A stretch of 64,000 nucleotides of DNA, from assembly GCA_018376445.1 (NCBI GenBank), contig JAHABL010000001.1, positions 1 through 64,000 of the forward strand, given 5' to 3'. The position numbers were made by a program, and so were the translations under genes. The notes under the pieces were generated by a model. It was given only the letters and a program-made list of their open reading frames with translations, was not told the DNA's origin and made no database searches. The DNA is from Mycobacteriales bacterium (GTDB taxonomy: Bacteria > Actinomycetota > Actinomycetes > Mycobacteriales > Mycobacteriaceae). The first letter of the stretch is position 1, and each line of letters begins with the position of its first letter. Below are positions 27,206 through 39,163 of this stretch, piece after piece.

Positions 27206-27907
27206 TCAGTGTGTAGACGATGAGGTACGGAGGGGAGAGAAGCTGTGAGCGGCGATAGTGTCGGCAATCCACGGCCAAAGGTGCACAACCTCAACGTAGT
27301 TCGCGTTGACTGTTGTGGCGGTGGCTCCGTCGATGGAGGATAGGACGCCTACCAGGAACGGGCCTTGCAGGAAGGGGCCGCCGGAGTCGCCGGGTTCTTG
27401 TTTGCCCCATTCGGTGTAGGTGACGAACATCTTTCCGTGTGTCCCCGCGAAGTGTCCTACTACCTGGGCCTTGCCGGCGCGCAGCGGGAAGCGGTCTTTG
27501 CCCCACCCGTAGGTGTGGCCGAAGGTTTTCTCGATGGCGGGGGAGGGGGAGAGGAGGGCAAAGGGGCGCCCGATCTGCGGCTTATTGAGGTACACGAGGG
27601 CTGTGTCCCAGCTGCCGTAGTGGTAGGCGCCGGTGAAGCCGACGGTGTTGGTGGCTTCGTTACCGAAGCTAACGCTGCCGGTGACGGTAGTGCCGTTGCG
27701 AACGCAGTGGGCGGCAGTGAGTACCCAGGAGGGGGAGATGAGAGTGCCGGTGCAGAGCGCCCCGTGGGAGATCACTTTGGTGACGTAGGGCAGGTTGGGG
27801 GCGACGGTGCTGGTGTTGATGGCAGCGGCGGTAGGGGCAGTGCCCACTGCGGCGCTCACGGTGAGGAGTGCCGCAGAGGCAACTGCAGGAAGAGCGGTTG
27901 ATTTCAT
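27206..27907 (-). CDS. secreted trypsin-like serine protease
   Basis: A chymotrypsin-fold S1 protease of 233 residues with a signal peptide (about 1-29). The triad is complete: His67 in TAAHC, Asp101 in SWDTALVYL, Ser175 in GDSGGP. A short mature N-terminus follows the signal. It could process surface or host proteins. The start ATG 27907 has only a weak ribosome site. It lies 21 nt after leuA and 9 nt before the CAP gene on the minus strand. Confidence 0.9.
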   Translation of the reverse strand: MKSTALPAVASAALLTVSAAVGTAPTAAAINTSTVAPNLPYVTKVISHGALCTGTLISPSWVLTAAHCVRNGTTVTGSVSFGNEATNTVGFTGAYHYGSWDTALVYLNKPQIGRPFALLSPSPAIEKTFGHTYGWGKDRFPLRAGKAQVVGHFAGTHGKMFVTYTEWGKQEPGDSGGPFLQGPFLVGVLSSIDGATATTVNANYVEVVHLWPWIADTIAAHSFSPLRTSSSTH

Positions 27908-27928
27908 AAATTCTTGGGAGAGAAGAAA

Positions 27929-30104
<2,176 letters not shown>

Positions 30105-31130
30105 ATGATGTCTTCGCTCGTTGCCTCCCATTCCGGGGAGATGGATCAGCAGTCCAGCCGCCGTACTCTCACCAAATATGCGTGGCTGTCGATTGCCGCT
30201 GCCATCATCACCATTGTTTTGAAGATGGCGGCTTGGCGGATTACTGGCTCGGTAGGTCTGTTCTCGGATGCGGCAGAATCTCTCGTCAACTTGGTAGCCG
30301 CGGTGGTGGCTCTCATTGTGCTGATCGTGGCGGCTCGTCCGGCAGATAAGGACCACCAGTTTGGCCATTCTAAGGCCGAGTATTTTTCGGCGGTGATGGA
30401 AGGCGCCATGATTTTCGTGGCCGCCGGTGTCATCATCGTCTCTGCTGCGCGGCGTCTCTTTCACCCGCAGCCACTGGAGGATGTAGGTATTGCGTTGCTC
30501 ATTTCCGTGGTGGCGACGCTGGTGAACGGTGGGGTGTCGTTAATCCTGCTGCGGGGGGCGAAGAAGCATCGGTCGATCACCCTGAAGGCGGACGGCAAGC
30601 ATCTGATGACAGATGTCTACACTACGGTGGGTGTGTTGGCGGCGGTGGGGGTTGTTGCGCTCACTCACTGGTATTGGATGGACCCGGTTATTGCTATTGC
30701 GGTGGGTATCAATATTTTGTGGACGGGCTGGAAAGTGATGCGCGAGTCCCTCGACGGCCTGATGGACGGGGCGATGAGTGAGGAGCACCAGGCGGCCTTG
30801 AAGAAGGTGTTGGACACGTACCGCTGCCTCGATGTGGATTTCCATGCCTTGCGGAACCGGGCGAGCGGCTCCTCGAACTTCATTGAGTTTGATGTGCTGG
30901 TGCCGGGGGACTGGACTGTCAAGCAGGGCCATGACCTAGTGCACGATATTGAGGAGCAGCTGATGCTCGTCATTCCGGATCTGCACGTGCAGACGCATGT
31001 GGAGCCGCGGGAAGACCCGTTGAGTTATGACGATTTGGGCCCGCTTGATGAGCCGTTCGATCCAGAAGCTTTCGATGCACAACCTAGTGCGACAGAGAAT
31101 AGGGCAGAGGATACGACAAAGACGGACTAA
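30105..31130 (+). CDS. cation diffusion facilitator (CDF) metal exporter
   Basis: A proton-coupled divalent metal exporter (Zn, Mn, Fe or Co) of 341 residues. It has six predicted helices (about 25-210) and a cytoplasmic metallochaperone-like domain (about 215-310). Metal-site candidates are the TM2 motif FSDAAESLVN and the TM5 motif HLMTD (H-x-x-x-D), with QFGHSKAEY between TM2 and TM3. An acidic tail follows. Starts at 30105 or 30108 are equally readable. The stop overlaps that of the DMT gene by four bases. Confidence 0.87.
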   Translation: MMSSLVASHSGEMDQQSSRRTLTKYAWLSIAAAIITIVLKMAAWRITGSVGLFSDAAESLVNLVAAVVALIVLIVAARPADKDHQFGHSKAEYFSAVMEGAMIFVAAGVIIVSAARRLFHPQPLEDVGIALLISVVATLVNGGVSLILLRGAKKHRSITLKADGKHLMTDVYTTVGVLAAVGVVALTHWYWMDPVIAIAVGINILWTGWKVMRESLDGLMDGAMSEEHQAALKKVLDTYRCLDVDFHALRNRASGSSNFIEFDVLVPGDWTVKQGHDLVHDIEEQLMLVIPDLHVQTHVEPREDPLSYDDLGPLDEPFDPEAFDAQPSATENRAEDTTKTD

Positions 31131-31993
31131 TCCTGCTCGATGTCGTCCTGCGCTTCGGCGCGGGAGAGTTGTACCACGGCCACCACAGTGGCGATAGCTG
31201 CCACGATGATCAGCCAGTAAAGGGATGCAGAGGTGGTGAAGCGTTCCTGAAAAACGATGACGCCCAACACTGATGACGTCAGCGGGCTAGCGACGGTCAT
31301 GGCGGGGAGCGACTGCTGGATAGCACCCGCATTAAACGCGGCTTGTTGGAGCCAGGTACCCACAATGGCAGCGACGATGACCAGGTAGAGCGCCGGGTGC
31401 GTGAGGACAGTGAGGATACGGCCGGCCGAGAGGTCCATGACCACGCCTTTGGTGAGGAACGACATGTACCCGTAGGTGATGCCGGAGGCGAGACCAACGA
31501 GGAGGGCGCGCTCTTTCCGTAGTCCTTTCTTCGCGAGGCGCAGGAGCAGCACCACAATAACGACGCCCACGGCGAGCGATCCTACCCACAGCGCCGGGTG
31601 TGCCTTCGCGTGGGTGTTGGTGGGGCGCCCCACGACGAGCAGTACGCCCACGCCGAGGGTGAGGACGACCGCCCACACCCAGTCCTGGACGCGCACGCGC
31701 CGGCCGGTAAATCGTGCCGAGAGGGGGAGTGCGAAGAAGAGGGAAAGGATGGTGATGGGCTGCACCAGTAGGATGGAGGCGAAGCGGAGTGCAGCTGCTT
31801 GGAGTAGGTAGCCGATAACGCTGACGCCGGCACCGGCCCACCATTTGGCGGAGGTGAGGGTGGCTTTGGCGCTGCCGCCTCCTTCTTCGGGGAGGGGTTG
31901 CTCATCGGCAACGAGGTGGCGGATGACGGTACCAGTGGCGACCACTAGTGCTGACAAAAGAGCCAGCACAGCGGCGATAAGCTGATAGGTCAT
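31127..31993 (-). CDS. DMT-superfamily (EamA-like) transporter
   Basis: A multi-helix membrane protein of 288 residues with about ten hydrophobic segments arranged as two repeats, consistent with the drug/metabolite transporter superfamily. The substrate cannot be read from sequence. The frame extends upstream to 32116, but MTYQLIAAVLALL begins the first helix and GAACGGGG lies upstream of ATG 31993. It is convergent with and overlaps the CDF gene at the stop codons. Confidence 0.75.
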   Translation of the reverse strand: MTYQLIAAVLALLSALVVATGTVIRHLVADEQPLPEEGGGSAKATLTSAKWWAGAGVSVIGYLLQAAALRFASILLVQPITILSLFFALPLSARFTGRRVRVQDWVWAVVLTLGVGVLLVVGRPTNTHAKAHPALWVGSLAVGVVIVVLLLRLAKKGLRKERALLVGLASGITYGYMSFLTKGVVMDLSAGRILTVLTHPALYLVIVAAIVGTWLQQAAFNAGAIQQSLPAMTVASPLTSSVLGVIVFQERFTTSASLYWLIIVAAIATVVAVVQLSRAEAQDDIEQD

Positions 31994-32178
31994 GGGGCCC
32001 CGTTCTTGTTGCCATGGGCGAGCGAGAATTGTGGATGAACCTCTTAGACTCGGAGACGATAAGAGTTTTCTCCCCTCAATACTATTGAGATCCTCCCGAG
32101 AATGCCCTTCTTCCACACAATTGTCCGTTGTGGGACGTTTCTTTCATTACACGTGCTCGCATACGAAAGGGATCGGTT

Positions 32179-33204
32179 ATGCGACTTAAGAAGTTTACCG
32201 CCACGCTGGCGGCATCTGCTCTTGCTTTCGGGCTTACCGCGGGAGTCGCGCAGGCAGAACCGCAGCAGCCTATCAAGGTGGACAGCCAGGGTGTTGTTAC
32301 TGGTAGCCACATCCAGAATCTGTATTCGCACATGGGCAAGTACAAGACTGTGTCTACCATGAAGGCACAGGATTGCGGTCTGGTCTACAAGATCTACGCT
32401 AAGATCCTCGAAAAAGACCACAACAATAAGATGAAGCACACGTGCTGGGGAACTTTCCCCGATGGCACGAAGAAGCCCGCTGATGTGCAGTTCGTTTACC
32501 CCGAAAATATTGCTGAGCTGGGTAAACTCCCGGTCATTATTTACACCCCCGGCATTGGTGCCGAAGCTGGTCTGACCGAGCATCTCTACCACATGTGGGC
32601 TTCCCACGGCTACATCGTGGTCGTCACCTACACCTTCCTCAACTGGACCGGTTACACCGACGTTCAGGGTGCTGCAAGCCTGTTCGCTGAGTCCCAGAAT
32701 TCCAAGTCTCCGCTCTTCGGACACGTTGATGCCACTAAGACCATCCTGACCGGTCACTCCGCTGGCGGCGGCTCCACCGAGTCTGGCTCCAGCTGGTTGC
32801 TTCCGCAGGTTGAGAAGAAGTACCCCGGCCTCAAGGTTGTTGCTGCTGTGCCGCTGCAGCCGGGCCCCAGCGTCGGTTTCCAGCCTCTTCTGAGCAAGGT
32901 GCCGACCTTCTACCTCACCGGCGAGAAGGACACCGTCTGCTTCGACTGGAGCATTCGTCCCCGCTACAAGATGAACAAGAATGTGCCCGCCTGGATCGCT
33001 ATGGTGAAGGGCGCTCCCCACGGTCAGGAAATGGACGACTGGAGGAACTCCGCTTTCGCGGCTTCCGTGCTCGCCTTTGCTGATCTCTACCTCAACAACA
33101 CCGAGAACGCTCGCCAGATCTTCTTTGGCCCGAACTACTTCCTGGCCAAGGATGCCGCCTTCATGAAGGTGGAGCGCAACGACAAGGCTGCTGCACTGAA
33201 GTAG
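32179..33204 (+). CDS. secreted alpha/beta hydrolase (chlorophyllase/cutinase-like esterase)
   Basis: An exported esterase or lipase of 341 residues. The signal peptide is clear (1-26, AQA-EPQ). IIYTPGIGAEAG (about 120-131) contributes the oxyanion loop, Ser194 in TGHSAGGGS is the nucleophile, Asp251 in GEKDTV and His281 in GAPHG complete the triad. The GHSAGG pattern and order fit the PET-hydrolase/chlorophyllase-like group rather than the tandem lipases. ATG 32179 follows GAAAGGGATC. The upstream open frame to 32128 is not needed. It stands alone and ends at a strong hairpin. Confidence 0.82.
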   Translation: MRLKKFTATLAASALAFGLTAGVAQAEPQQPIKVDSQGVVTGSHIQNLYSHMGKYKTVSTMKAQDCGLVYKIYAKILEKDHNNKMKHTCWGTFPDGTKKPADVQFVYPENIAELGKLPVIIYTPGIGAEAGLTEHLYHMWASHGYIVVVTYTFLNWTGYTDVQGAASLFAESQNSKSPLFGHVDATKTILTGHSAGGGSTESGSSWLLPQVEKKYPGLKVVAAVPLQPGPSVGFQPLLSKVPTFYLTGEKDTVCFDWSIRPRYKMNKNVPAWIAMVKGAPHGQEMDDWRNSAFAASVLAFADLYLNNTENARQIFFGPNYFLAKDAAFMKVERNDKAAALK

Positions 33205-33263
33205 TTCGAAATCCTACAATCTGAGTAAAGAATCCCAGCTAACAGGCATTAGCCGGTTTCAGG

Positions 33264-33309
33264 GCTATGAGAGGGCACCCTCACGCGAGGGTGTCCTCTC
33301 ATAGCGTAT
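33264..33309 (+). terminator. hairpin after the secreted hydrolase
   Basis: 19-bp stem (33264-33282 with 33287-33305, one wobble) with a 4-nt ACGC loop, followed by GTATTTG. Ends the hydrolase transcript 84 nt before lysC. Confidence 0.75.
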
Positions 33310-33392
33310 TTGAGGGTGCTACTAGGCAATACCGCAGGTCTACAGGTAGGATTACGCGTGAAATTGTTCACAGCACATGGAGGTATTTACCC

Positions 33393-34658
33393 GTGGCACT
33401 CGTCGTACAGAAGTATGGCGGTTCTTCTTTGGAATCGGCAGAGCGTATCCGTCGCGTCGCAGAACGGATCGTGGCCACCAAGAAGGCCGGAAACGACGTT
33501 GTCGTTGTGTGCTCTGCAATGGGTGACACCACTGATGAACTGGTGGACCTAGCAACGTCTGTCAACCCAGCTCCCCCGGAGCGCGAAATGGATATGCTCC
33601 TCACCGCTGGTGAACGCATGTCCAACGCGCTGGTGGCTATGGCTATTGCCTCGCTGGGTGCGGAGGCCGTTTCTATGACCGGTTCGCAGGCTGGTGTTAT
33701 CACCACTGCTAAGCATGGAAACGCACGCATCATTAACGTCACCCCGGGGCGCGTTGAAGCTGCCCTCGCGGAAGGCAAGATCGTCCTCGTCGCTGGTTTC
33801 CAGGGTGTGTCCCAGGACACCAAGGACGTCACCACTTTGGGTCGCGGTGGCTCTGACACCACCGCCGTCGCCCTTGCCGTCGCTCTTAACGCAGATGTCT
33901 GCGAAATCTATTCCGACGTGGACGGCGTCTACACTGCCGACCCGCGCATCGTTCCTAACGCCCGCAAGCTGGACCAGATCTCCTTCGAAGAAATGCTGGA
34001 GATGGCCGCAGTCGGCTCCAAGATCCTGATGCTGCGTTGTGTGGAATACGCACGCAGCGGCAACCTTCCTATTCACGTGCGTTCGTCGTACAGCAACAAG
34101 CCCGGAACCATCGTTTCCGGATCAATGGAGGATATTCCCGTGGAAGAAGCAATTCTCACCGGCGTCGCCCATGACGTGTCCGAGTCCAAGATCACCGTCG
34201 TCGGCATCCCGGATAAGCCCGGTTTCGCTGCTTCCGTGTTCCGCACCATCGCCGATGCCGAAATCGACATCGACATGGTTCTCCAGAACCTCTCTGACGT
34301 GGACAACGGCAAGACCGACATCACCTTCACCTGCTCTGGCGCCAACGCTCCCAAGGCTGTCGCCATCCTCAACGACAAAAAGGACGAGATCGGCTTCGAT
34401 CAGGTCCTCTTCGATGATCACGTAGGCAAGGTGTCCCTCGTTGGTGCCGGTATGAAGTCTCACCCGGGCGTCACCGCCACCTTCTGTGAGGCTCTCGCCG
34501 AGGCGGGAGTCAACATTGACCTCATCTCCACCTCCGAGATCCGCATTTCCGTCCTCATCGACTCCGAGGATGTTCAGACTGCTGTGCGCGCCCTCCACGA
34601 TGCCTTCAACCTGGGCACTGATGAAGAGGCCACCGTCTATGCCGGTACCGGTCGCTAA
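33393..34658 (+). CDS. lysC: aspartokinase, alpha subunit
   Basis: Phosphorylates aspartate, the first step to lysine, threonine, methionine and diaminopimelate. The 421 residues equal the Corynebacterium glutamicum LysC-alpha length as I recall it. VQKYGGSS starts the kinase domain (5-12), and two ACT domains (about 265-420) sense lysine/threonine. Start GTG 33393 is set by GGAGG in ATGGAGGTATTTACCC. An internal start at codon 250 yields the beta subunit. asd follows after 82 nt with a hairpin between. Confidence 0.97.
   Translation: MALVVQKYGGSSLESAERIRRVAERIVATKKAGNDVVVVCSAMGDTTDELVDLATSVNPAPPEREMDMLLTAGERMSNALVAMAIASLGAEAVSMTGSQAGVITTAKHGNARIINVTPGRVEAALAEGKIVLVAGFQGVSQDTKDVTTLGRGGSDTTAVALAVALNADVCEIYSDVDGVYTADPRIVPNARKLDQISFEEMLEMAAVGSKILMLRCVEYARSGNLPIHVRSSYSNKPGTIVSGSMEDIPVEEAILTGVAHDVSESKITVVGIPDKPGFAASVFRTIADAEIDIDMVLQNLSDVDNGKTDITFTCSGANAPKAVAILNDKKDEIGFDQVLFDDHVGKVSLVGAGMKSHPGVTATFCEALAEAGVNIDLISTSEIRISVLIDSEDVQTAVRALHDAFNLGTDEEATVYAGTGR
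34140..34658 (+). CDS. lysC: aspartokinase beta subunit (in-frame internal start)
   Basis: GTG at 34140 is codon 250 of lysC and is preceded by GGAGG in ATGGAGGATATTCCC, almost the same context as the alpha start. It gives a 172-residue regulatory subunit of the two ACT domains. That codon and length match the known C. glutamicum beta subunit as I remember it. Alpha and beta assemble as alpha2beta2 in that species; here this is inferred. Confidence 0.75.
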   Translation: MEEAILTGVAHDVSESKITVVGIPDKPGFAASVFRTIADAEIDIDMVLQNLSDVDNGKTDITFTCSGANAPKAVAILNDKKDEIGFDQVLFDDHVGKVSLVGAGMKSHPGVTATFCEALAEAGVNIDLISTSEIRISVLIDSEDVQTAVRALHDAFNLGTDEEATVYAGTGR

Positions 34659-34669
34659 AATCTTCTTTC

Positions 34670-34713
34670 AGCCACTCCTCGGTTGCGAGAATCACGACCA
34701 CCGGGGAGTGGCT
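34670..34713 (+). terminator. hairpin between lysC and asd
   Basis: 14-bp stem (34670-34683 with 34700-34713, one wobble), 16-nt loop, no T run. Could be a partial terminator or an mRNA processing/stability element setting the lysC:asd ratio. Confidence 0.5.
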
Positions 34714-34722
34714 TCCCTATAA

Positions 34723-35793
<1,071 letters not shown>

Positions 35794-35823
35794 TTTCGCG
35801 CGCTGCTCGTAGCGTTTTACGAA

Positions 35824-35876
35824 GAGTCGGAAACTCTGCAGTGTTCTGCAGGTTTCCGGCTCTTTTGACATTTTTG
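35824..35876 (+). terminator. rho-independent terminator of lysC-asd
   Basis: Stem GAGTCGGAAAC...GTTTCCGGCTC extended by CTGCAG/CTGCAG around TGTT, followed by TTTTGACATTTTT. Confidence 0.88.
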
Positions 35877-36066
35877 GGGTACAACCGCAGTGCATTTGTG
35901 AAGGAACCCATTCACCCTCATCAAAAGAATCTATATATCTAGAAAAACTATTGACATTCATTAATTAATAAGGAACACTGTAGGTACAGAGCTTTTCAGC
36001 TCCCTCGTGGGATACGCGCCCCGTCTCTCACACCGCAATCCGATTCCAGGAAGGCAAACCCTCAAC

Positions 36067-37566
36067 ATGACGAACGAGAACCCGATCGAGCGCGGCCTCC
36101 GCCCCGCCCCTCACAACTCCGCCACCACCACCGCAGCTGGTGCTCCCGTCGCCTCCGACGACTACTCTCTCCAACAGGGTAAGCAGGGCTACATCGGCCT
36201 CCACGATGTCGGCCTCATCGACAAGCTCGCTCACTTCGACCGTGAACGCACCCCCGAGCGTGTCGTCCACGCCAAGGGTTCCGGCGCCTTCGGTGTTTTC
36301 GAAGTCACCGAAGACGTCTCTGCCTACACCGCCGCAGACTTCCTGCAACCCGGAAAGAAGACCCCCGTCCTGGCTCGCTTCTCCACCGTCGCCGGTGAAA
36401 AGGGTGCCGCTGACACCCAGCGTGACCCCCGCGGTTTCGCCCTCAAGTTCTACACCCAAGAGGGCAACTACGACATGGTTGGTAACAACACCCCGGTGTT
36501 CTTCATCCGTGACGCCATCAAGTTCCCCGACTTCATCCACTCCCAGAAGCGCACCCCGGATACCGACCTGCAGTCCTTCCAGATGCGCTGGGACTTCTGG
36601 ACCCTGTCGCCCGAATCCGCCCACCAGGTAACCTGGCTTTTCGGCGACCGCGGCCTGCCCTCCTCTTTCCGCGAAATGGATGGTTTCTCCTCCCACACCT
36701 ATCAGTGGATCAACGCCAAGGGTGAGCGTTTCTGGGTGAAGTACCACTTCAAGACCGACCAGGGCATTGGCTACCTGCCTCAGGAAGAAGCAGACAAGCT
36801 GGCTGGCACTGACCCCGAATTCCACCGCCGCGACCTCTACCAGCACATTCAGGATGGCGACTACCCGTCTTGGACCCTCAAGATGCAGATCATGCCGGAG
36901 GCTGAGGCTGAGAACTACAAGGTCAACCCCTTCGACCTCACCAAGACCTGGAGCCAAAAGGACTACCCGCTGATCCCGGTCGGCAAGCTCACCCTCAACC
37001 AGATCCCGAAGAACTTCCACGTACAGATCGAGCAAGCTGCCTTCAGCCCCTCCAACCTGGTGCGCGGCATCGGCCTCAGCCCCGATAAGATGCTGCTGGG
37101 CCGTGTCTTCTCCTACCCGGACACCCAGCGCCACCGCCTCGGCGCCAACTTCGAACAGTTGCCCCCCAACCGTCCCGTGGTCGCGGTGCACAACTACAGC
37201 CACCAGGGCCCGGCAGCCATGGAGTTCAACGACCCTTCCGTTCCCACCTACGTGCCGAACAGTGGCAATGGCCCCACCGCACAGCCCGAGAAATCCCCGG
37301 CCGACCTCGGCCGCTGGGAGCCCCACGGCACCGAACCCTACCGCGGCTACCCGGTCGAGCACGAGGATGACGACTTCTGGAGCCAGCCGCATACTCTGGT
37401 CCGCGACGTCATGGATGACGCCCAGCGTGAGCGCCTCGTCTCTAATGTCGTCGGTACCCTCGATGAGGTGCAGGAACCTGTCCTCTCCCGTGTGTTCGAG
37501 TATTGGAAGAACATCGACGAAGAGGTTGGCGCTGCCATCGAGAAGTCCTATAAGGACAACCACTAA
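36067..37566 (+). CDS. monofunctional heme catalase
   Basis: Breaks down hydrogen peroxide to water and oxygen. The 499 residues make it a small-subunit clade catalase. The active-site His68 lies in RVVHAKGSGAFG, the distal Asn in NNTPVFFIRD (about 140-149), and the proximal heme ligand Tyr350 in RVFSYPDTQRHR. The frame opens at 36007, but AGGAAGG upstream and the family N-terminus favour ATG 36067. The 190 bp upstream are AT-rich with a TTGACA at 35951-35956; I could not pair it with a good -10. It ends at a 27-bp palindrome. Confidence 0.95.
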   Translation: MTNENPIERGLRPAPHNSATTTAAGAPVASDDYSLQQGKQGYIGLHDVGLIDKLAHFDRERTPERVVHAKGSGAFGVFEVTEDVSAYTAADFLQPGKKTPVLARFSTVAGEKGAADTQRDPRGFALKFYTQEGNYDMVGNNTPVFFIRDAIKFPDFIHSQKRTPDTDLQSFQMRWDFWTLSPESAHQVTWLFGDRGLPSSFREMDGFSSHTYQWINAKGERFWVKYHFKTDQGIGYLPQEEADKLAGTDPEFHRRDLYQHIQDGDYPSWTLKMQIMPEAEAENYKVNPFDLTKTWSQKDYPLIPVGKLTLNQIPKNFHVQIEQAAFSPSNLVRGIGLSPDKMLLGRVFSYPDTQRHRLGANFEQLPPNRPVVAVHNYSHQGPAAMEFNDPSVPTYVPNSGNGPTAQPEKSPADLGRWEPHGTEPYRGYPVEHEDDDFWSQPHTLVRDVMDDAQRERLVSNVVGTLDEVQEPVLSRVFEYWKNIDEEVGAAIEKSYKDNH

Positions 37567-37672
37567 CAACCTGCTCGCTGGCTTGCTGGCTCGCCGGATC
37601 GACCGCTGAAGGCCAGACTAGCTAGCTGTGGGTGCGATTATCGCGTCCCATCAACCGCACCCCACCTCCATA

Positions 37673-37729
37673 ACAGCAGCTGTCCGCCCGGTCTACACAA
37701 ACTGTGTAGACCGGGCGGACAGCTGCTGT
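37673..37729. terminator. 27-bp perfect palindrome between catalase and mnhG
   Basis: 37673-37699 pairs without mismatch with 37703-37729 around a 3-nt loop (AAC). It lies between convergent genes and lacks a T run on either side; a very stable shared terminator. Confidence 0.8.
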
Positions 37730-37740
37730 GCCAACATGGG

Positions 37741-38253
37741 CTAACTGTTTTTCTCGTCGGCAGTATTCTCCACTGCGACGCCCGACTCCTCGTCGAACTC
37801 TTCGTTGTATTCCTCGTACTCCTCAGACTCGGAGTATTTCTCCAGATGGTGATAGTGCTTCTCCGGCTCCCCACTGTGCGCCTCGGACGCTTCATCCCGC
37901 GCCGCCAGGGAAACATCGCGCAGGTCTTCCCGCACTGTGCGAGGGTCCAAGCGAACTTGCGCAAGCATCATGGCGCGGCCCAAATACATGGACCCCAACG
38001 CCGAGCCCACCGGCACAATAAAGGTGATGAGGAGAAACTCAATAAGGTGCGCCCAGGAGAAGCCGTTCATGGCCGTATCTCCAATGAACAATGCAAACGC
38101 CACCAGCGGGAAACCCACATAGATGGCGGGGCTGTTCATATTCGCACGGGTGACGGCGTCCTTGGCGCGGATCATAGCGATACCGGTATCCAGGAAGAAG
38201 AGCGCTCCAAAGATAGCGATAAGGCCCACCAGAACCTGCACGATAATGTTCAT
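37741..38253 (-). CDS. mnhG: Na+/H+ antiporter subunit G (Mrp/Mnh)
   Basis: A small membrane subunit of the multi-part Mrp antiporter. The 170 residues have three helices in the first 105 (FDTGIAMIRAKDAVTRANM-like loop after helix 1; in the text as MIRAKDAVTRAN). A long, highly acidic tail with His/Tyr/Glu (about 120-170) is not part of the usual 110-130 residue subunit. Start ATG 38253 overlaps the mnhF stop by 4 nt. Last gene of the operon. Confidence 0.88.
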   Translation of the reverse strand: MNIIVQVLVGLIAIFGALFFLDTGIAMIRAKDAVTRANMNSPAIYVGFPLVAFALFIGDTAMNGFSWAHLIEFLLITFIVPVGSALGSMYLGRAMMLAQVRLDPRTVREDLRDVSLAARDEASEAHSGEPEKHYHHLEKYSESEEYEEYNEEFDEESGVAVENTADEKNS

Positions 38254-38519
38254 CGGTGCCCCCTGTTAATGACGCGCGACAGAGCGATAGTGGAGACGGC
38301 CCCGAAAAGCCCACCAATGAGCAGCACGTCGAACACGACCTTGGAGCCATTGAGCAGACCAATGAAACCGACAATGCACAGCATGCCGTAGAAGAGCAGA
38401 TCGTTGATGGCGACGCGGCTCGCCCCATCCGGGCCCTTAATACCGCGGTAGAGGCCAAGCAGCATCCCAGCGATGATGATCGCGGAAGCGATCACGATCA
38501 TTACCGTAAGGACCATCAT
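38250..38519 (-). CDS. mnhF: Na+/H+ antiporter subunit F (Mrp/Mnh)
   Basis: 89 residues with three helices, including MIVIASAIIIAGMLLGLYRG and the conserved GPDGASRVAINDLLF loop followed by two more hydrophobic stretches. This is the normal size and pattern of MrpF. It overlaps mnhE upstream and mnhG downstream by 4 nt each, so all are translationally coupled. Confidence 0.9.
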   Translation of the reverse strand: MMVLTVMIVIASAIIIAGMLLGLYRGIKGPDGASRVAINDLLFYGMLCIVGFIGLLNGSKVVFDVLLIGGLFGAVSTIALSRVINRGHR

Positions 38520-39163
38520 GCGGCGGTCACCTCCAACCGATGAGGTTCATAGGCTTTGCCGCGGCTGGCCCGCAGCACCTTATTCATCATGATTTCCAAT
38601 TCATCCCGCACTGCATCCAGATCTTCGGCGTACACCGAATGCACTAGCAAAAACCCGTCATCGCCGGAGACTGCCACACCATCCAATGTCATGGTTAGTC
38701 GGGCGGAGCCGCGGTCGATAGCTAGCACCAGCGTGCCAGGAGTCAACGTGATGGAGGTGGCGAACACCGTCACCTCCAAGCTATTCATACGTTCCAGGGG
38801 AACACGTAGGATAGCGGGCGAAATCTTGGTATTCGGGCGGAACATATCGAGAGCCATACCATCAGCATTGATGGCGACTTCCGCCAACAGCCACGCACCA
38901 TAGGCCAGCCAACGCCCCGCCGACGCAAAGAAGTCCACGAAGCGACGGCCGGCTGTGCGGGGCCGTCTGATGAGGTGCCAGACGGCGCGCACAAGCGTCA
39001 TTGCGGCAGAGCTGAAGGAGGAACTTCTCTCTTCCCGCAGGTGAGTTTCCTCCGACTTGCGGTCGGCCAAGTCCTCGGCGCGTTCTTGTTGCTCCCACTG
39101 CTCACACAGTTCGTCGTCGGTGAGTTCGCGAGGGGGCGTGGTGTTCCGGGGCTTATCACTCAT
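38516..39163 (-). CDS. mnhE: Na+/H+ antiporter subunit E (Mrp/Mnh)
   Basis: 215 residues. An unusual hydrophilic, charged N-terminus of about 65 residues (with repeated Glu and Arg) precedes the MrpE core, which has one or two hydrophobic segments and the conserved LTPGTLVLAIDRGSARL-type stretch (LTPGTLVLAID) and HSVYAED. It overlaps mnhD and mnhF by 4 nt. The first 65 residues could be a genuine extension since the 4-nt overlap fixes the ATG at 39163. Confidence 0.88.
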   Translation of the reverse strand: MSDKPRNTTPPRELTDDELCEQWEQQERAEDLADRKSEETHLREERSSSFSSAAMTLVRAVWHLIRRPRTAGRRFVDFFASAGRWLAYGAWLLAEVAINADGMALDMFRPNTKISPAILRVPLERMNSLEVTVFATSITLTPGTLVLAIDRGSARLTMTLDGVAVSGDDGFLLVHSVYAEDLDAVRDELEIMMNKVLRASRGKAYEPHRLEVTAA

